This document shows positions 1 through 8,748 of a stretch of DNA of 64,000 nucleotides, one piece after another. This stretch comes from Collinsella tanakaei. GTDB taxonomy: Bacteria; Actinomycetota; Coriobacteriia; Coriobacteriales; Coriobacteriaceae. The translations under genes were made by a program, and so were the position numbers. Location of the stretch: assembly GCF_016900375.1 (NCBI RefSeq), contig NZ_JACJKB010000009.1, forward strand, positions 1 through 64,000, read 5' to 3'. The notes below the pieces were generated by a model. It made no database searches. It saw only the letters and a list, made by a program, of their open reading frames with translations, and was not told where the DNA came from. Within the stretch, counting starts at the first letter, position 1. Each line of letters begins with the position of its first letter.

Positions 1-111
1 GTGCGGAGCGTGTGAACGGCGCAGCCGTTCGCCGCGGAGCACGCAAGGGCGGCACAGCCGCCCGCAGCGGGAGCGGATGCGCAGCATCCGCGGAATCCCT
101 CATCGCCCACC
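1..111 (+). repeat. three-hairpin structured repeat, copy 1
   Basis: Three short perfect hairpins follow each other: GAACGGC/GCCGTTC (14-30, loop gca), GGGCGGC/GCCGCCC (47-63) and GCGGATGC/GCATCCGC (73-91). GCGTG (8-12) can pair with CACGC (40-44) around the first hairpin. The copy ends in ATCCCTCATCGCCCACC (95-111), almost the same tail as the second copy at 161-302. The copy may begin outside the window. The stems differ in sequence between copies while the layout is kept, which suggests the fold is selected. Function unknown. Confidence 0.55.
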
Positions 112-125
112 ATATGTATTTTGAC

Positions 126-153
126 GACTCCAGCGATGGAGTTGTTTTCTTTT
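126..153 (+). terminator. rho-independent terminator-like hairpin between the two structured repeats
   Basis: ACTCCA (127-132), loop gcga, TGGAGT (137-142), then the T-rich run TGTTTTCTTTT. The stem is short but the T-tract is good. It would end a transcript running plus-strand through the first structured repeat. Confidence 0.5.
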
Positions 154-160
154 GGGCCCC

Positions 161-302
161 GTGCAGAGAGATTCGAACCCGAAGGGTGTGGAGCTGAGAA
201 AATGCGTCGAGCATTTTCCAGCGAAGCGCGCAAGGAGGCCTGCAAGGCCTCCTCAGCGTGAGGCCGTCGCGGAGCGGCGGCCGACATCCCTCACCGCCCA
301 CC
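161..302 (+). repeat. three-hairpin structured repeat, copy 2
   Basis: Same layout as 1-111: GCTG-A-GAAAATGC / GCATTTTC-CAGC (193-222), GGAGGCC/GGCCTCC (234-252) and GGCCGTCGC/GCGGCGGCC (262-282), ending ATCCCTCACCGCCCACC (286-302). Its 5' end reads GTGCAGAGAGATTCGAACCC, which resembles the T-arm of a tRNA read antisense, but no tRNA can be folded. It could be an RNA domain or a mobile repeat that entered next to a tRNA end. Confidence 0.55.
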
Positions 303-330
303 CCGGCAACGCTGCGATTCAATCTCCCGC

Positions 331-470
331 TGCAAAAAGTCTGGACTTTGGACGGCAATTTTGCTCCGGGTCGAGACAAGCACCCCTCTGACCTCGACGT
401 TTCCGCAGGTCCAAAGGTCGCTCATACGGACCCGAAGCGCAAAATCCGTCCAAAGTCCCCAGTTTTTGCA
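331..470. repeat. imperfect inverted repeat, about 140 bp
   Basis: The left arm at 331-363 and right arm at 437-470 are inverted copies with a few mismatches. Both arms read TGCAAAAA, then GGACTTTGGACGG, then ATTTTGC. The repeat fills most of the gap between the structured repeats and the acyltransferase promoter. Nothing in it looks coding. Confidence 0.6.
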
Positions 471-543
471 AAATCCGCCCCACTATCGCCCCGCACGCGC
501 GGGCGCCTCGGCCCAGCTATCGCGCGAAACACCACGTTCGACC

Positions 544-572
544 TCGACGGTCCGCCATGCCCGGCGTAGAAT
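544..572 (+). promoter_or_regulatory. candidate promoter of the acyltransferase gene
   Basis: A -35-like TCGACG (544-549) and a -10-like TAGAAT (567-572) are separated by 17 bp. They lie about 60 bp before the GTG start at 634. Confidence 0.4.
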
Positions 573-633
573 AGCGGCCGCAGCCTTAAACGGTTGCGCA
601 GAATCGCCCTCGACCTGCGAAAGAAAGCGAACC

Positions 634-1656
634 GTGTCGACCGCCACCGTACATCCCAAACCCCGTATCGAGCTGTACGACAACATCAAGGGACTGCTCA
701 TCGTCCTCGTGGTCATCGGGCATTTCATGCATCCGGTCCACAACGACAACCATGCTATCAGCGCGGGCTTCGACATCATCTACCTGTTCCACATGCCGCT
801 GTTCGTTTTCATGTCGGGCCTGTTCGCCAAGGGCGCCTACCGCGACGGGCGCCTGAACGTGAACCGCATAATCTCCTACCTCGTACTCGGCTTCGCCTAT
901 CAGGCGGCGATCATCCTCATCAACGGAAGCGCGCTGCTGCCCAAGCTGTTCCTGTTCACCTCGGCACCCTGGTACCTGATCGCCATGGCCTGGTGGTATC
1001 TGATGACACCCTTGCTCACGCGCGTCCGGCCCGCCGTCGGCATCGCCGCCAGCTGCGCCATCGCCCTTGCATGGGGTGCGGCCGATCTTTCGAACGGCCT
1101 GCTCGCCATCAGCCGCACGCTGACCTTTCTCCCCTGGTTTGCCTGCGGCTACTACCTGAAGCCGGAGCGCGTGGCCCATCTGCATAACAGCCGCTGGCTT
1201 TGGGCGGCCGTGCCCGCAGCCGCAGCAATCGCCCTCGCGCGCCTGCTTGATTCGACCGTCTACGATTGGTTCTTCCAGCGCGTCTACGGCGATACCCCGT
1301 ATCTCGCCGGCATCGGCATCGGCCTCGTGGAGAAACTCGTGGCCACGGCGGTCGCCATCGTGTTCTCACTCGCCGTCATCAAGCTCATCCCCAACGAGAC
1401 TCGGCCGCGCCTCGGCTTGCTCGGCAGGCGCTCGCTGCAGATCTACGTCATCCACCGACTCATCCGCGCGGCGCTCACGTTCCGCACGCCCTTCTATGAC
1501 CTGCCGATTCTGCTCGACCCTCTCTGGGGTACGCTGATCGTCCTTGCCATCAGCGCCGCTGTCTGCGGCATCTGCGCGGCGCTGCCCGTCGAGCAGGCGT
1601 TCAACGGCTTCATGCGCCGCGCGTGGATCGCCCGTCCTGCGGAAGGCGGCCGCTAG
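634..1656 (+). CDS. acyltransferase family 3 membrane protein (fucose 4-O-acetylase-like)
   Basis: A 340-residue polytopic membrane protein of the acyltransferase 3 (OafA/fucose 4-O-acetylase-like) family, which O-acylates sugars or envelope polymers. The N-terminal signature IELYDNIKGLLIVLVVIGHF gives the family's conserved Asp and the His after the first membrane segment. About ten hydrophobic segments follow, then a short basic C-terminus. The open frame runs back to 361, but that part reads through the inverted repeat and is not protein-like. I place the start at GTG 634, after a weak GAAAG, so that family homology begins near residue 10. It stands alone; the acceptor polymer cannot be told from the sequence. 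Confidence 0.8.
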   Translation: MSTATVHPKPRIELYDNIKGLLIVLVVIGHFMHPVHNDNHAISAGFDIIYLFHMPLFVFMSGLFAKGAYRDGRLNVNRIISYLVLGFAYQAAIILINGSALLPKLFLFTSAPWYLIAMAWWYLMTPLLTRVRPAVGIAASCAIALAWGAADLSNGLLAISRTLTFLPWFACGYYLKPERVAHLHNSRWLWAAVPAAAAIALARLLDSTVYDWFFQRVYGDTPYLAGIGIGLVEKLVATAVAIVFSLAVIKLIPNETRPRLGLLGRRSLQIYVIHRLIRAALTFRTPFYDLPILLDPLWGTLIVLAISAAVCGICAALPVEQAFNGFMRRAWIARPAEGGR

Positions 1657-1708
1657 CCAGCGCCGCTCCGGGGCCGCCCGGCCTCGCCGCTTTTACCTTG
1701 GTAATGGT

Positions 1709-1766
1709 TTTACCCGGTCGGCTGTGACAGAAATCGGCCTCGAAGTGTCACAACCGACCGGGTAAA
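1709..1766. repeat. long palindrome, TTTACCCGGTCGG family
   Basis: Two 21-nt arms (1709-1729 and 1746-1766) match at 20 of 21 positions around a 16-nt loop. A second member with the same core is at 46917-46971. It sits between convergent genes (acyltransferase and argD), where it could act as a two-way terminator or RNA-stability element. It may also be a dispersed repeat. Confidence 0.65.
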
Positions 1767-1828
1767 TCTTTTAGCATGCAAGATGGCACAAGCGGACAGA
1801 CAGACGCTGCCCGCCGGTTCGGTCGGCT

Positions 1829-3112
<1,284 letters not shown>

Positions 3113-3126
3113 ACATCGTCCTTTCA

Positions 3127-4080
3127 CTAGATGTTCTCGGCCAGGCGCGCGGCGAACTGCGTCAGCGGATGCGGGTGCGTATCGTTCTCGTACGCCGCCT
3201 GCGTCGAGTGCATCACCGTGCCTACGCCGGTGTCGGTCAGAAGCTCGAGCAGCAGCGCGTGCGGCGTCGTACCGTTGATGATATGCGAGCGGTACACGCC
3301 GGCCTTGAGGGCATACACGCAGCTCTGCAGCTTGGGGATCATGCCGCTATCGACCTCGCCGGAAGTGAGCATGGCCTCGGTCTCCTCAAGCGTGAGGTTC
3401 GAGATGAGCGAATCCTTGTCGGAGAAGTCCTCGTACAAGCCGTCGACGTCGGTAAGGAAGATGACCTTGTGGGCGTGGACCGCGGCGGCGATGTGCCCGG
3501 CGGCGACATCGGCGTTGATGTTGAAGAAGCCGCCGTCCTCGCCCTGCGCCACGGTGGCGACGACCGGGATGTAGTCGTTGTCCATCAGGCTGTTCAGGTA
3601 GTCGGCGTTCACGCGGGTGATCTCACCCACGCGGCCGAGATCGGCGTCGAGCTGCTTGGCCACGATCGTGCCCGCATCGCAGCCCGATACGCCCACCGCG
3701 AGGTTGCCGTGAACGTTGACGGAGGCCACGAGCTCCTCGTTCACCTTGCCGACCAGCACCTGGCGCACGACATCCATCGTGGCCTCGGTCGTCACGCGCT
3801 GGCCGTCCTTGAACTCGACGGGGATGTCGTAGTGCTTGAGGGCGGCGTTGATGTCCTTGCCGCCGCCGTGGACGATCACGGGCTTCATACCGATGATCTT
3901 GAGCAGCACGATATCGCTCATGACGTCGGCGCGGAGCTTGGGGTCGACCATCGCGGCGCCGCCATATTTGATGACGACGGTCTTTCCGGTCAGGTTCTTG
4001 ATCCAAGGCAGCGCCTCGAACAGCAGCTGTGCGGTTTCCTCGTTCGGGCGCGTGGAGCGGGAGTCGCGTGCGTACTTCAT
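3127..4080 (-). CDS. argB: acetylglutamate kinase
   Basis: A 317-residue amino-acid kinase family enzyme that phosphorylates N-acetylglutamate, usually the feedback-controlled step. KTVVIKYGGAAMVD holds the N-terminal ATP-binding lysine and glycines, VIVHGGGKDINAAL is the substrate loop, and VIFLTDVDGLYEDF with GGMIPKL-like GMIPKLQ is the C-terminal nucleotide-binding part. The roughly 25-residue N-terminal extension before the core (KYARDSRSTRPNEETAQ) resembles the mobile helix of arginine-inhibited kinases. Feedback inhibition is therefore plausible but not proven. It follows argJ by 73 bp, a gap that contains a stable hairpin. Confidence 0.95.
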   Translation of the reverse strand: MKYARDSRSTRPNEETAQLLFEALPWIKNLTGKTVVIKYGGAAMVDPKLRADVMSDIVLLKIIGMKPVIVHGGGKDINAALKHYDIPVEFKDGQRVTTEATMDVVRQVLVGKVNEELVASVNVHGNLAVGVSGCDAGTIVAKQLDADLGRVGEITRVNADYLNSLMDNDYIPVVATVAQGEDGGFFNINADVAAGHIAAAVHAHKVIFLTDVDGLYEDFSDKDSLISNLTLEETEAMLTSGEVDSGMIPKLQSCVYALKAGVYRSHIINGTTPHALLLELLTDTGVGTVMHSTQAAYENDTHPHPLTQFAARLAENI

Positions 4081-4122
4081 GGTTCCTTCTTAGGGTCTCG
4101 GGTCTTGGCGGATAGAAGAGAG

Positions 4123-4144
4123 CCGCCCGTCGGCAGACGGGCGG
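4123..4144 (-). promoter_or_regulatory. hairpin between argJ and argB
   Basis: CCGCCCGTC / GACGGGCGG with a 4-nt loop lies inside the operon just after the argJ stop. On the minus strand it is followed by a pyrimidine-rich TCTCTTCT rather than a true T-run. It is more likely an mRNA processing or partial termination site than a full terminator. Confidence 0.4.
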
Positions 4145-4153
4145 CGGCAAACC

Positions 4154-5425
4154 TTAGGTTCGGTAGTCGCCGTTGATGACGATGTACTCGTGGGTGAGGT
4201 CGCAGGTCCACACCGTCGCCTCGCCCTCGCCGGCACCCAGATCGGCCCAGATGGTGATCTCGGGCGCCTCGAAGCGGCGCAGCGCCTCGTCCTCGTCGAA
4301 AGGAACGGTCAGGCCGTCGCGGCACACCGGCATGCCCATGATGTCGATGGACACGTCCTGCTGATCGAAGACGACCCCGCACTTTCCGAGCGCCATGGCG
4401 ATGCGCCCCCAGTTGCAGTCGTGCCCGGCAACAGCGGTCTTCACGAGCGGCGAGTTCGCCACCGCGCGAGCGGCGGTGTCCGCGTCCTCGTCGCTCGGCG
4501 CGCCGATCACGTTCACGGTGATGAGGCGCGACGCCCCTTCGCCGTCGGCGGCGATGGCGCGCGCCAGGCTCTCGCACACCACCTTCAAGGCATACGCGAG
4601 CTCCTCGTAGGCTTCGCTGCCCTCGCAGATGGGCTCGCAATCGGGGGCGGCAGCGCCCGAGGCGAGCAGGATGCACGTGTCGTTGGTGGAGGTGTCGGAA
4701 TCGACCGTCACCTTGTTGAACGTCTCGTTCACGCAGGCGGCCAGCATGCGGTGGAGCGTCTCGGGCTCCACCGGCGCGTCGGTCGTGATGAGGGCGATCA
4801 TGGTCGCCATGTTGGGCATGATCATGCCCGAGCCCTTGACGCATCCGCCGACGGTGAAGGTGCACCCCACGTACTCCAGCACGCCGCTCTCGTAGGTCAC
4901 GGCGTACTCCTTGGGACGGGTATCGGTCGTCATGATGGCGCGCGCCACCGAGGCGCCGCCCTCACGCGAGCACTGCTCGAAGGCGGCGGGAATACCCGCC
5001 TCGAACGGCGCGATGTCCAGCTGCTGACCGATAACGCCCGTGGACGAGACGAGCACCTGGGTCGGCTCGCAGCCCACGACCTGCGAGACGATATCGCAGG
5101 TCTCGCGTGCCACGGCCAGGCCGGGCTCGCCCGTGGCGGCGTTGGCGTTGCCGGAGTTGACCGCCACGGCGCGCACCTTACCGAAGCCCTGCGATGCGCC
5201 GCCCAGATGCTCGCGGCTCACCGTGACGGGCGCCGCGCAGAAGCGGTTCGTGGTGAACACGCCCGCGGCGCTCACCGGCTCGTCGGCAACAAGCAGCGCG
5301 AAGTCCGCACGCGCCGGGTCGTGGCGAAAGCCGGCATGGATGCCCGCCGCCTTGAACCCGCGCGCGCTCGTAACGCCCCCTTCGGGAACGGCGCGCAGCT
5401 TGGAATCAAACGAATCGATATCCAT
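4154..5425 (-). CDS. argJ: bifunctional glutamate N-acetyltransferase / ornithine acetyltransferase
   Basis: A 423-residue ArgJ-family enzyme that moves the acetyl group from N-acetylornithine to glutamate, making the arginine pathway cyclic. ArgJ precursors cut themselves before a conserved threonine to give alpha and beta chains. Here that site is the Ala-Thr-Met in [12 protein letters not shown], with Thr208 as the nucleophile, and KGSGMI just before it is also conserved. Start at ATG 5425 with family homology from residue 15 ([17 protein letters not shown]). It lies 33 bp after argC. Whether it also uses acetyl-CoA (bifunctional form) cannot be read from sequence. No argA or argE is seen in the window, which fits the cyclic route. 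Confidence 0.95.
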   Translation of the reverse strand: MDIDSFDSKLRAVPEGGVTSARGFKAAGIHAGFRHDPARADFALLVADEPVSAAGVFTTNRFCAAPVTVSREHLGGASQGFGKVRAVAVNSGNANAATGEPGLAVARETCDIVSQVVGCEPTQVLVSSTGVIGQQLDIAPFEAGIPAAFEQCSREGGASVARAIMTTDTRPKEYAVTYESGVLEYVGCTFTVGGCVKGSGMIMPNMATMIALITTDAPVEPETLHRMLAACVNETFNKVTVDSDTSTNDTCILLASGAAAPDCEPICEGSEAYEELAYALKVVCESLARAIAADGEGASRLITVNVIGAPSDEDADTAARAVANSPLVKTAVAGHDCNWGRIAMALGKCGVVFDQQDVSIDIMGMPVCRDGLTVPFDEDEALRRFEAPEITIWADLGAGEGEATVWTCDLTHEYIVINGDYRT

Positions 5426-5458
5426 GGGATGGTCCTCCTCGTAACGAATGGGTCGCGC

Positions 5459-6529
5459 CTACACCGGCATCGCAGTCAGCGGGAGGCCGCAGCGCTCGTC
5501 GAGCCCGAACACGATGTTCGCGCACTGGACCGCCTGGCCAGCGGCGCCCTTGCACAGGTTGTCGATGGCGGAGGTCACGACCAGCATACCCGCGCGCGCG
5601 TTCACGGCAACACCGATTTGGCAGGCGTTGGATCCCGCGACCGAACTCGTCTTGGGGCACTGGCCGGCATCGAGCACGCGCACGAAGGGGCGGCCGGCGT
5701 AGAAGGCGCGGTAGCGCTCCACCACGGCGGCATCGTCGAGCCGCGCGGCGACATCCTGTGCCAGAGGGATATTGACCGTGGACAGCAGGCCGCGGCGCAG
5801 CGGAGCCAGGTGCGGCGTGAACACCACGCGGTCGGGAAGGCCGAGGATCTGCTCGATCTCGGGCGTGTGGCGGTGCTTGCACACGCCGTAGGCCTCGACG
5901 TTCTCGTCGGCGGAGCAGTAATGGGTGCGGGCGTTGGCGCTCTTGCCGGCGCCGGTCACGCCCGAGATGGCATCGACGACCACGGCGGCCCCGGGGGCGG
6001 CCCAACCGGCGGCGATTGCCGGATACGCGCCGAGCGAGGTCGCGGTGGGATAGCAGCCGGCGCACGCGACGAGCACGGCCTCGCCGTTCGCGTGGCGCGA
6101 CGCCGCCGCGGCCAAGTCGTCGGCAAACAGCTCCGGCAGACCGAAGGCGCGGCTGGCGAGCAGCTCCGGAGAGGTGTGCGGCGTGTTGTACCAGCGCTCG
6201 TAGACCTCGGGATCGGACAGGCGGTAGTCGGCGGACAGGTCGAACACCGTCACGCCCGCCGCAAGCAGGCCGGGCACCGCCGCGAGGGCCGCGGTGTGCG
6301 GCACGGCGAGGAACACCGCATCGCAGGTCGAAAGAATCGGGTCGTCGTGCGTGGTGAACGCAAGGTCGGTCGTGCCGGCGAACGCAGGGTAGGCGCTCGC
6401 AAGCGGCTGGCCGGCGTCGGCGTTGGACGTGATAGCCACGAGCTCGAACTCGGGGTGGCCCAGCAGCAATCGGACCGCCTCGATACCCGCATAGCCCGCA
6501 GCTCCAACGACTCCCACCTTGTAGGCCAT
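5459..6529 (-). CDS. argC: N-acetyl-gamma-glutamyl-phosphate reductase
   Basis: A 356-residue NADPH-dependent reductase making N-acetylglutamate semialdehyde. The N-terminus KVGVVGAAGYAGIE is the dinucleotide-binding loop, and Cys159 in VACAGCYPTATSLG is the acyl-enzyme cysteine. HRHTPEIEQ carries the conserved catalytic-site histidine. Start at ATG 6529, preceded by GGGAGATGAGG. First gene of the arginine operon; the region just upstream holds a TGCATA/TATGCA palindrome that may bind an arginine repressor. Confidence 0.95.
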   Translation of the reverse strand: MAYKVGVVGAAGYAGIEAVRLLLGHPEFELVAITSNADAGQPLASAYPAFAGTTDLAFTTHDDPILSTCDAVFLAVPHTAALAAVPGLLAAGVTVFDLSADYRLSDPEVYERWYNTPHTSPELLASRAFGLPELFADDLAAAASRHANGEAVLVACAGCYPTATSLGAYPAIAAGWAAPGAAVVVDAISGVTGAGKSANARTHYCSADENVEAYGVCKHRHTPEIEQILGLPDRVVFTPHLAPLRRGLLSTVNIPLAQDVAARLDDAAVVERYRAFYAGRPFVRVLDAGQCPKTSSVAGSNACQIGVAVNARAGMLVVTSAIDNLCKGAAGQAVQCANIVFGLDERCGLPLTAMPV

Positions 6530-6549
6530 AGGACCTCATCTCCCAAAAT

Positions 6550-6587
6550 GTATGCTGATGGCACGAAAATGCATAATGTCGTATGCA
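6550..6587 (-). promoter_or_regulatory. candidate arginine-operon operator
   Basis: Within 60 bp upstream of argC lies the palindrome TGCATA-atgtcg-TATGCA (6570-6587), plus a further half site GTATGC (6550-6555) 20 bp away. Paired AT-rich, helically spaced boxes are typical of ArgR control of argC operons. The boxes do not match the E. coli ARG box closely, so the regulator is an inference. Confidence 0.4.
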
Positions 6588-6682
6588 GATGCCAATTGTA
6601 TCGAACAGATTGAGAGAGTACCACTCGCAGCACGCATCGCGCCGACTTTTTTCGACCGTCATAGTCTTGCAACATGAGGGGA

Positions 6683-6745
6683 CCATCGGAACCATGCGCA
6701 CAAGGGCACGTGGGGCCGATGGCGCACTCCGATGGGTTCGTTTTT
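6683..6745 (+). terminator. hairpin with T-run, possible terminator or small RNA end
   Basis: CCATCGGA (6683-6690) pairs with TCCGATGG (6728-6735), with an inner TGCGC/GCGCA stem. TTTTT follows at 6741-6745. No plus-strand gene precedes it, so it may end a short transcript starting near the argC promoter, or be chance structure. Confidence 0.3.
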
Positions 6746-6762
6746 ATCCCTTGTCGGGCCAG

Positions 6763-6969
6763 GTGGACAAAAGGGGTCGAATATGTATCTTTTCCCTGGC
6801 GGCTCGGGCTCTTCGCAGCGCTTGGCGCCCCGGGACAGGCCCCAGATGAAGACGATTTAGCCCTAATCGGCACCTCGAAGGCTGCTATTCACATAGAAAC
6901 GGGCGGGGATTGCCGCCAAGCCGGCCCTCCCCGCCCGCGAAAAAGTACATATCTGGGCACTTTGTCCAC
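6763..6969. repeat. about 207-bp element with GTGGACAAA / TTTGTCCAC ends
   Basis: The left end reads GTGGACAAAAGGGG and later ATATGTA. The right end is an inverted copy, with ACATATCTGGGCACTTTGTCCAC spread over 6947-6969. A second element with the same ends, orientation and similar length (194 bp) lies at 47108-47301. The inside has no open frame that looks real. Matching ends with different insides suggest a MITE-like non-autonomous element, or paired operators. Confidence 0.55.
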
Positions 6970-6999
6970 AATCCGTCTCGGGGCACGCGCCCAGACGCC

Positions 7000-7419
7000 C
7001 TACAGCTCGACGATGCGCTCACTGCCGTCGATATCGCAGAAGCGCGCCCGCGCCGCGCGCACGCTGAAGAAGACGAGGCGGCCGTCGTTGGCCGATTCGT
7101 GCTCCTCGCCGATCCCCACCATGTGCGCAAAGCCCGCCTGGCGCACCGCCTCGCTCGCCGAGGCGTCGGCTTCGAGGTCGGCCTCACCGGTAAGCACGAT
7201 CCAGAACGCACCGGGCTTCCAACCCGACAGCTCGAACTTGGGATGCTCGGTGAGCTCGCGCCACACGTCCTTGTCGCGCGAGGTGCAAAACCATAGGCGC
7301 CCCGCGTCCTCGCATACGAAGGAGAACGGCCTCACGCGCGGCTGGGTGGGGTCGCTCTCGTCGATCGTGGCCAGATACCACGCGGGAATCGAGGTCAGAT
7401 ACGCAACGATCTCGTCCAT
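7000..7419 (-). CDS. pyridoxamine 5'-phosphate oxidase-fold flavin-binding protein
   Basis: A 139-residue single-domain protein of the split-barrel PPOX superfamily, which binds FMN or related flavins and often F420 or heme. The N-terminus YLTSIPAWYLATI and the stretch RVRPFSFVCEDAGRLWFCTSRDKDVW are characteristic of small clostridial and coriobacterial PPOX proteins. Substrate unknown. The start at ATG 7419 follows GAAAGGAGATCGC. It lies 46 bp after a paralogue (7466-7906), with which it shares the opening residues and overall layout. Both end an ECF riboflavin-transport unit under an FMN riboswitch, which fits a flavoprotein role. Confidence 0.85.
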   Translation of the reverse strand: MDEIVAYLTSIPAWYLATIDESDPTQPRVRPFSFVCEDAGRLWFCTSRDKDVWRELTEHPKFELSGWKPGAFWIVLTGEADLEADASASEAVRQAGFAHMVGIGEEHESANDGRLVFFSVRAARARFCDIDGSERIVEL

Positions 7420-7465
7420 GTGCGATCTCCTTTCGATCGAGGCGGCAGCCGCCCCTACAGCCGCG

Positions 7466-7906
7466 CTACAGCGCGACCGGCTTCCATTCGTCGTGGTTGC
7501 AGATCCAGACCTGCGGGTCCTCGACGCTGAAGAACACGAGCGTCGGGTCGTTCGGACCATCGTAGTGCTCGCCCAGCCCCTCGAGGTGCCGCCACCCCGC
7601 CTCACGCAGCTCCGGCTCGGCGCGATCCTCGAGCCCGGCGCGTCCGCGCAGGATGAGCCAGCCGTGGCCGGGCCACCATGCCGTCGCCTCGAACAGCTGG
7701 TTAGCCACGAGCTCCTGCCACACGTCCTTCGTGGTGGCGGTGCAGAACCAAATCTTCCCATCCTGCTCGGCGGCAAACGAGAACGGCCGCACATGCGGCT
7801 GGTTGTCGACACTCGTGGCCAGATACCACGCGGGAATAGAGGTGAGGTATTCGAGCACCGTCGACATGCCGTCGGCAGCTGGGCTCATCTGGTCGGTTTC
7901 GGTCAT
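7466..7906 (-). CDS. pyridoxamine 5'-phosphate oxidase-fold flavin-binding protein
   Basis: A 146-residue paralogue of the gene at 7000-7419. Shared features are YLTSIPAWYLATS, HVRPFSFAAEQDGKIWFCTATTKDVWQEL and a closing LVFFSV segment. The start at ATG 7906 is set by AAAGGAGG 6 nt upstream. It lies 41 bp after ecfT. Tandem duplication within the riboswitch-controlled unit is the simplest history. A reductase acting on a xenobiotic or quinone, or flavin storage, are possible roles; none can be assigned. Confidence 0.85.
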   Translation of the reverse strand: MTETDQMSPAADGMSTVLEYLTSIPAWYLATSVDNQPHVRPFSFAAEQDGKIWFCTATTKDVWQELVANQLFEATAWWPGHGWLILRGRAGLEDRAEPELREAGWRHLEGLGEHYDGPNDPTLVFFSVEDPQVWICNHDEWKPVAL

Positions 7907-7947
7907 ATCGGCCTCCTTTGCGACCCGCAGCGCGGGATTGTCTACGT

Positions 7948-8748
7948 TTACGCGAGCACCCTGAGCAGCACGACCACCACGGCAAGCAGCACGAGCGCGA
8001 CCGCCGCCACGATATCGCTCGAGGTGAAGCGCAGCGGATGCAGGCGCGTGCGCCCCTGCTCGCCGTGATAGCAGCGCGCATCCATGGCCGCCGACAGCGT
8101 CTCGGCGTGGCGGAAGATGCTCGCGAAGAGCGGAATCGACACACTCGAGAGCATACGGATGCTGCCGAGCGGGCCGCTGGCCGCATGCGCGCCGCGGCTC
8201 ACCTGCGCGCGGTACGTCGTCTGCAGCTCGGTGGCGAACTGCGGCATGAAGCGCAGCGCGATACCGAGCATCATACCCAGCTCGTGGGTGGGAAGCCCCA
8301 CGCGCGCGAGGGGTGACAGCAGGCGCTCCACCGCGTGCGTGAGGTCGAGCGTCATGGTGGTCATCGTCACGAGGCTCATGCCACACATCATGAACAGCAT
8401 GCGCACCGCGGTGAACGCAGCCGTAGCGACACCGCCCTCGCTGACGCAGATGACCCCCAGCCGAAACAGCACGCGGCCTTCCTGCTGGGTGAAAAGCCTG
8501 AGGATCGCCACCACGGCGACGATACCCAGAAGCGGCGCCAGAGATCGCAGCGCCCTGCCTGCAGGTATGCGGGCGAGCGCATACAGCGCCACGATAAACG
8601 CACCGAGAGCGATAAGCCCCGCGACGTTGCCCGCCAGAAGCGACACGATCAGAAACGCGATGCCGCCCAAAAGCTTCGTGCGCGGATCGAGCCGGTGAAG
8701 CACGCTGTCGCCCGGATAGTAGCTGCCGAAGGAGAAGACCTCGTTCAT
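7948..8748 (-). CDS. ecfT: energy-coupling factor transporter transmembrane protein EcfT
   Basis: A 266-residue membrane scaffold of an ECF vitamin transporter. DPRTKLLGGIAFLIVSLLAG is the usual N-terminal start of the first segments. Later coupling helices include SSVSIPLFASIFRHAETLSAAMDARCY, whose Ala-Arg stretch is the family's signature contact with the ATPases. The ATG start at 8748 overlaps the ecfA stop in an ATGA, so translation is coupled. Confidence 0.92.
   Translation of the reverse strand: MNEVFSFGSYYPGDSVLHRLDPRTKLLGGIAFLIVSLLAGNVAGLIALGAFIVALYALARIPAGRALRSLAPLLGIVAVVAILRLFTQQEGRVLFRLGVICVSEGGVATAAFTAVRMLFMMCGMSLVTMTTMTLDLTHAVERLLSPLARVGLPTHELGMMLGIALRFMPQFATELQTTYRAQVSRGAHAASGPLGSIRMLSSVSIPLFASIFRHAETLSAAMDARCYHGEQGRTRLHPLRFTSSDIVAAVALVLLAVVVVLLRVLA

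Noticed and set aside
161-180. GTGCAGAGAGATTCGAACCC as the end of a tRNA gene
   Set aside because: The T-arm text is present on the minus strand, but its stem does not pair and no D-arm, anticodon arm or acceptor partner can be folded.
4190-6613. An 807-codon plus-strand frame across argJ and argC
   Set aside because: Complement of real arginine genes; no motif and no ribosome site.
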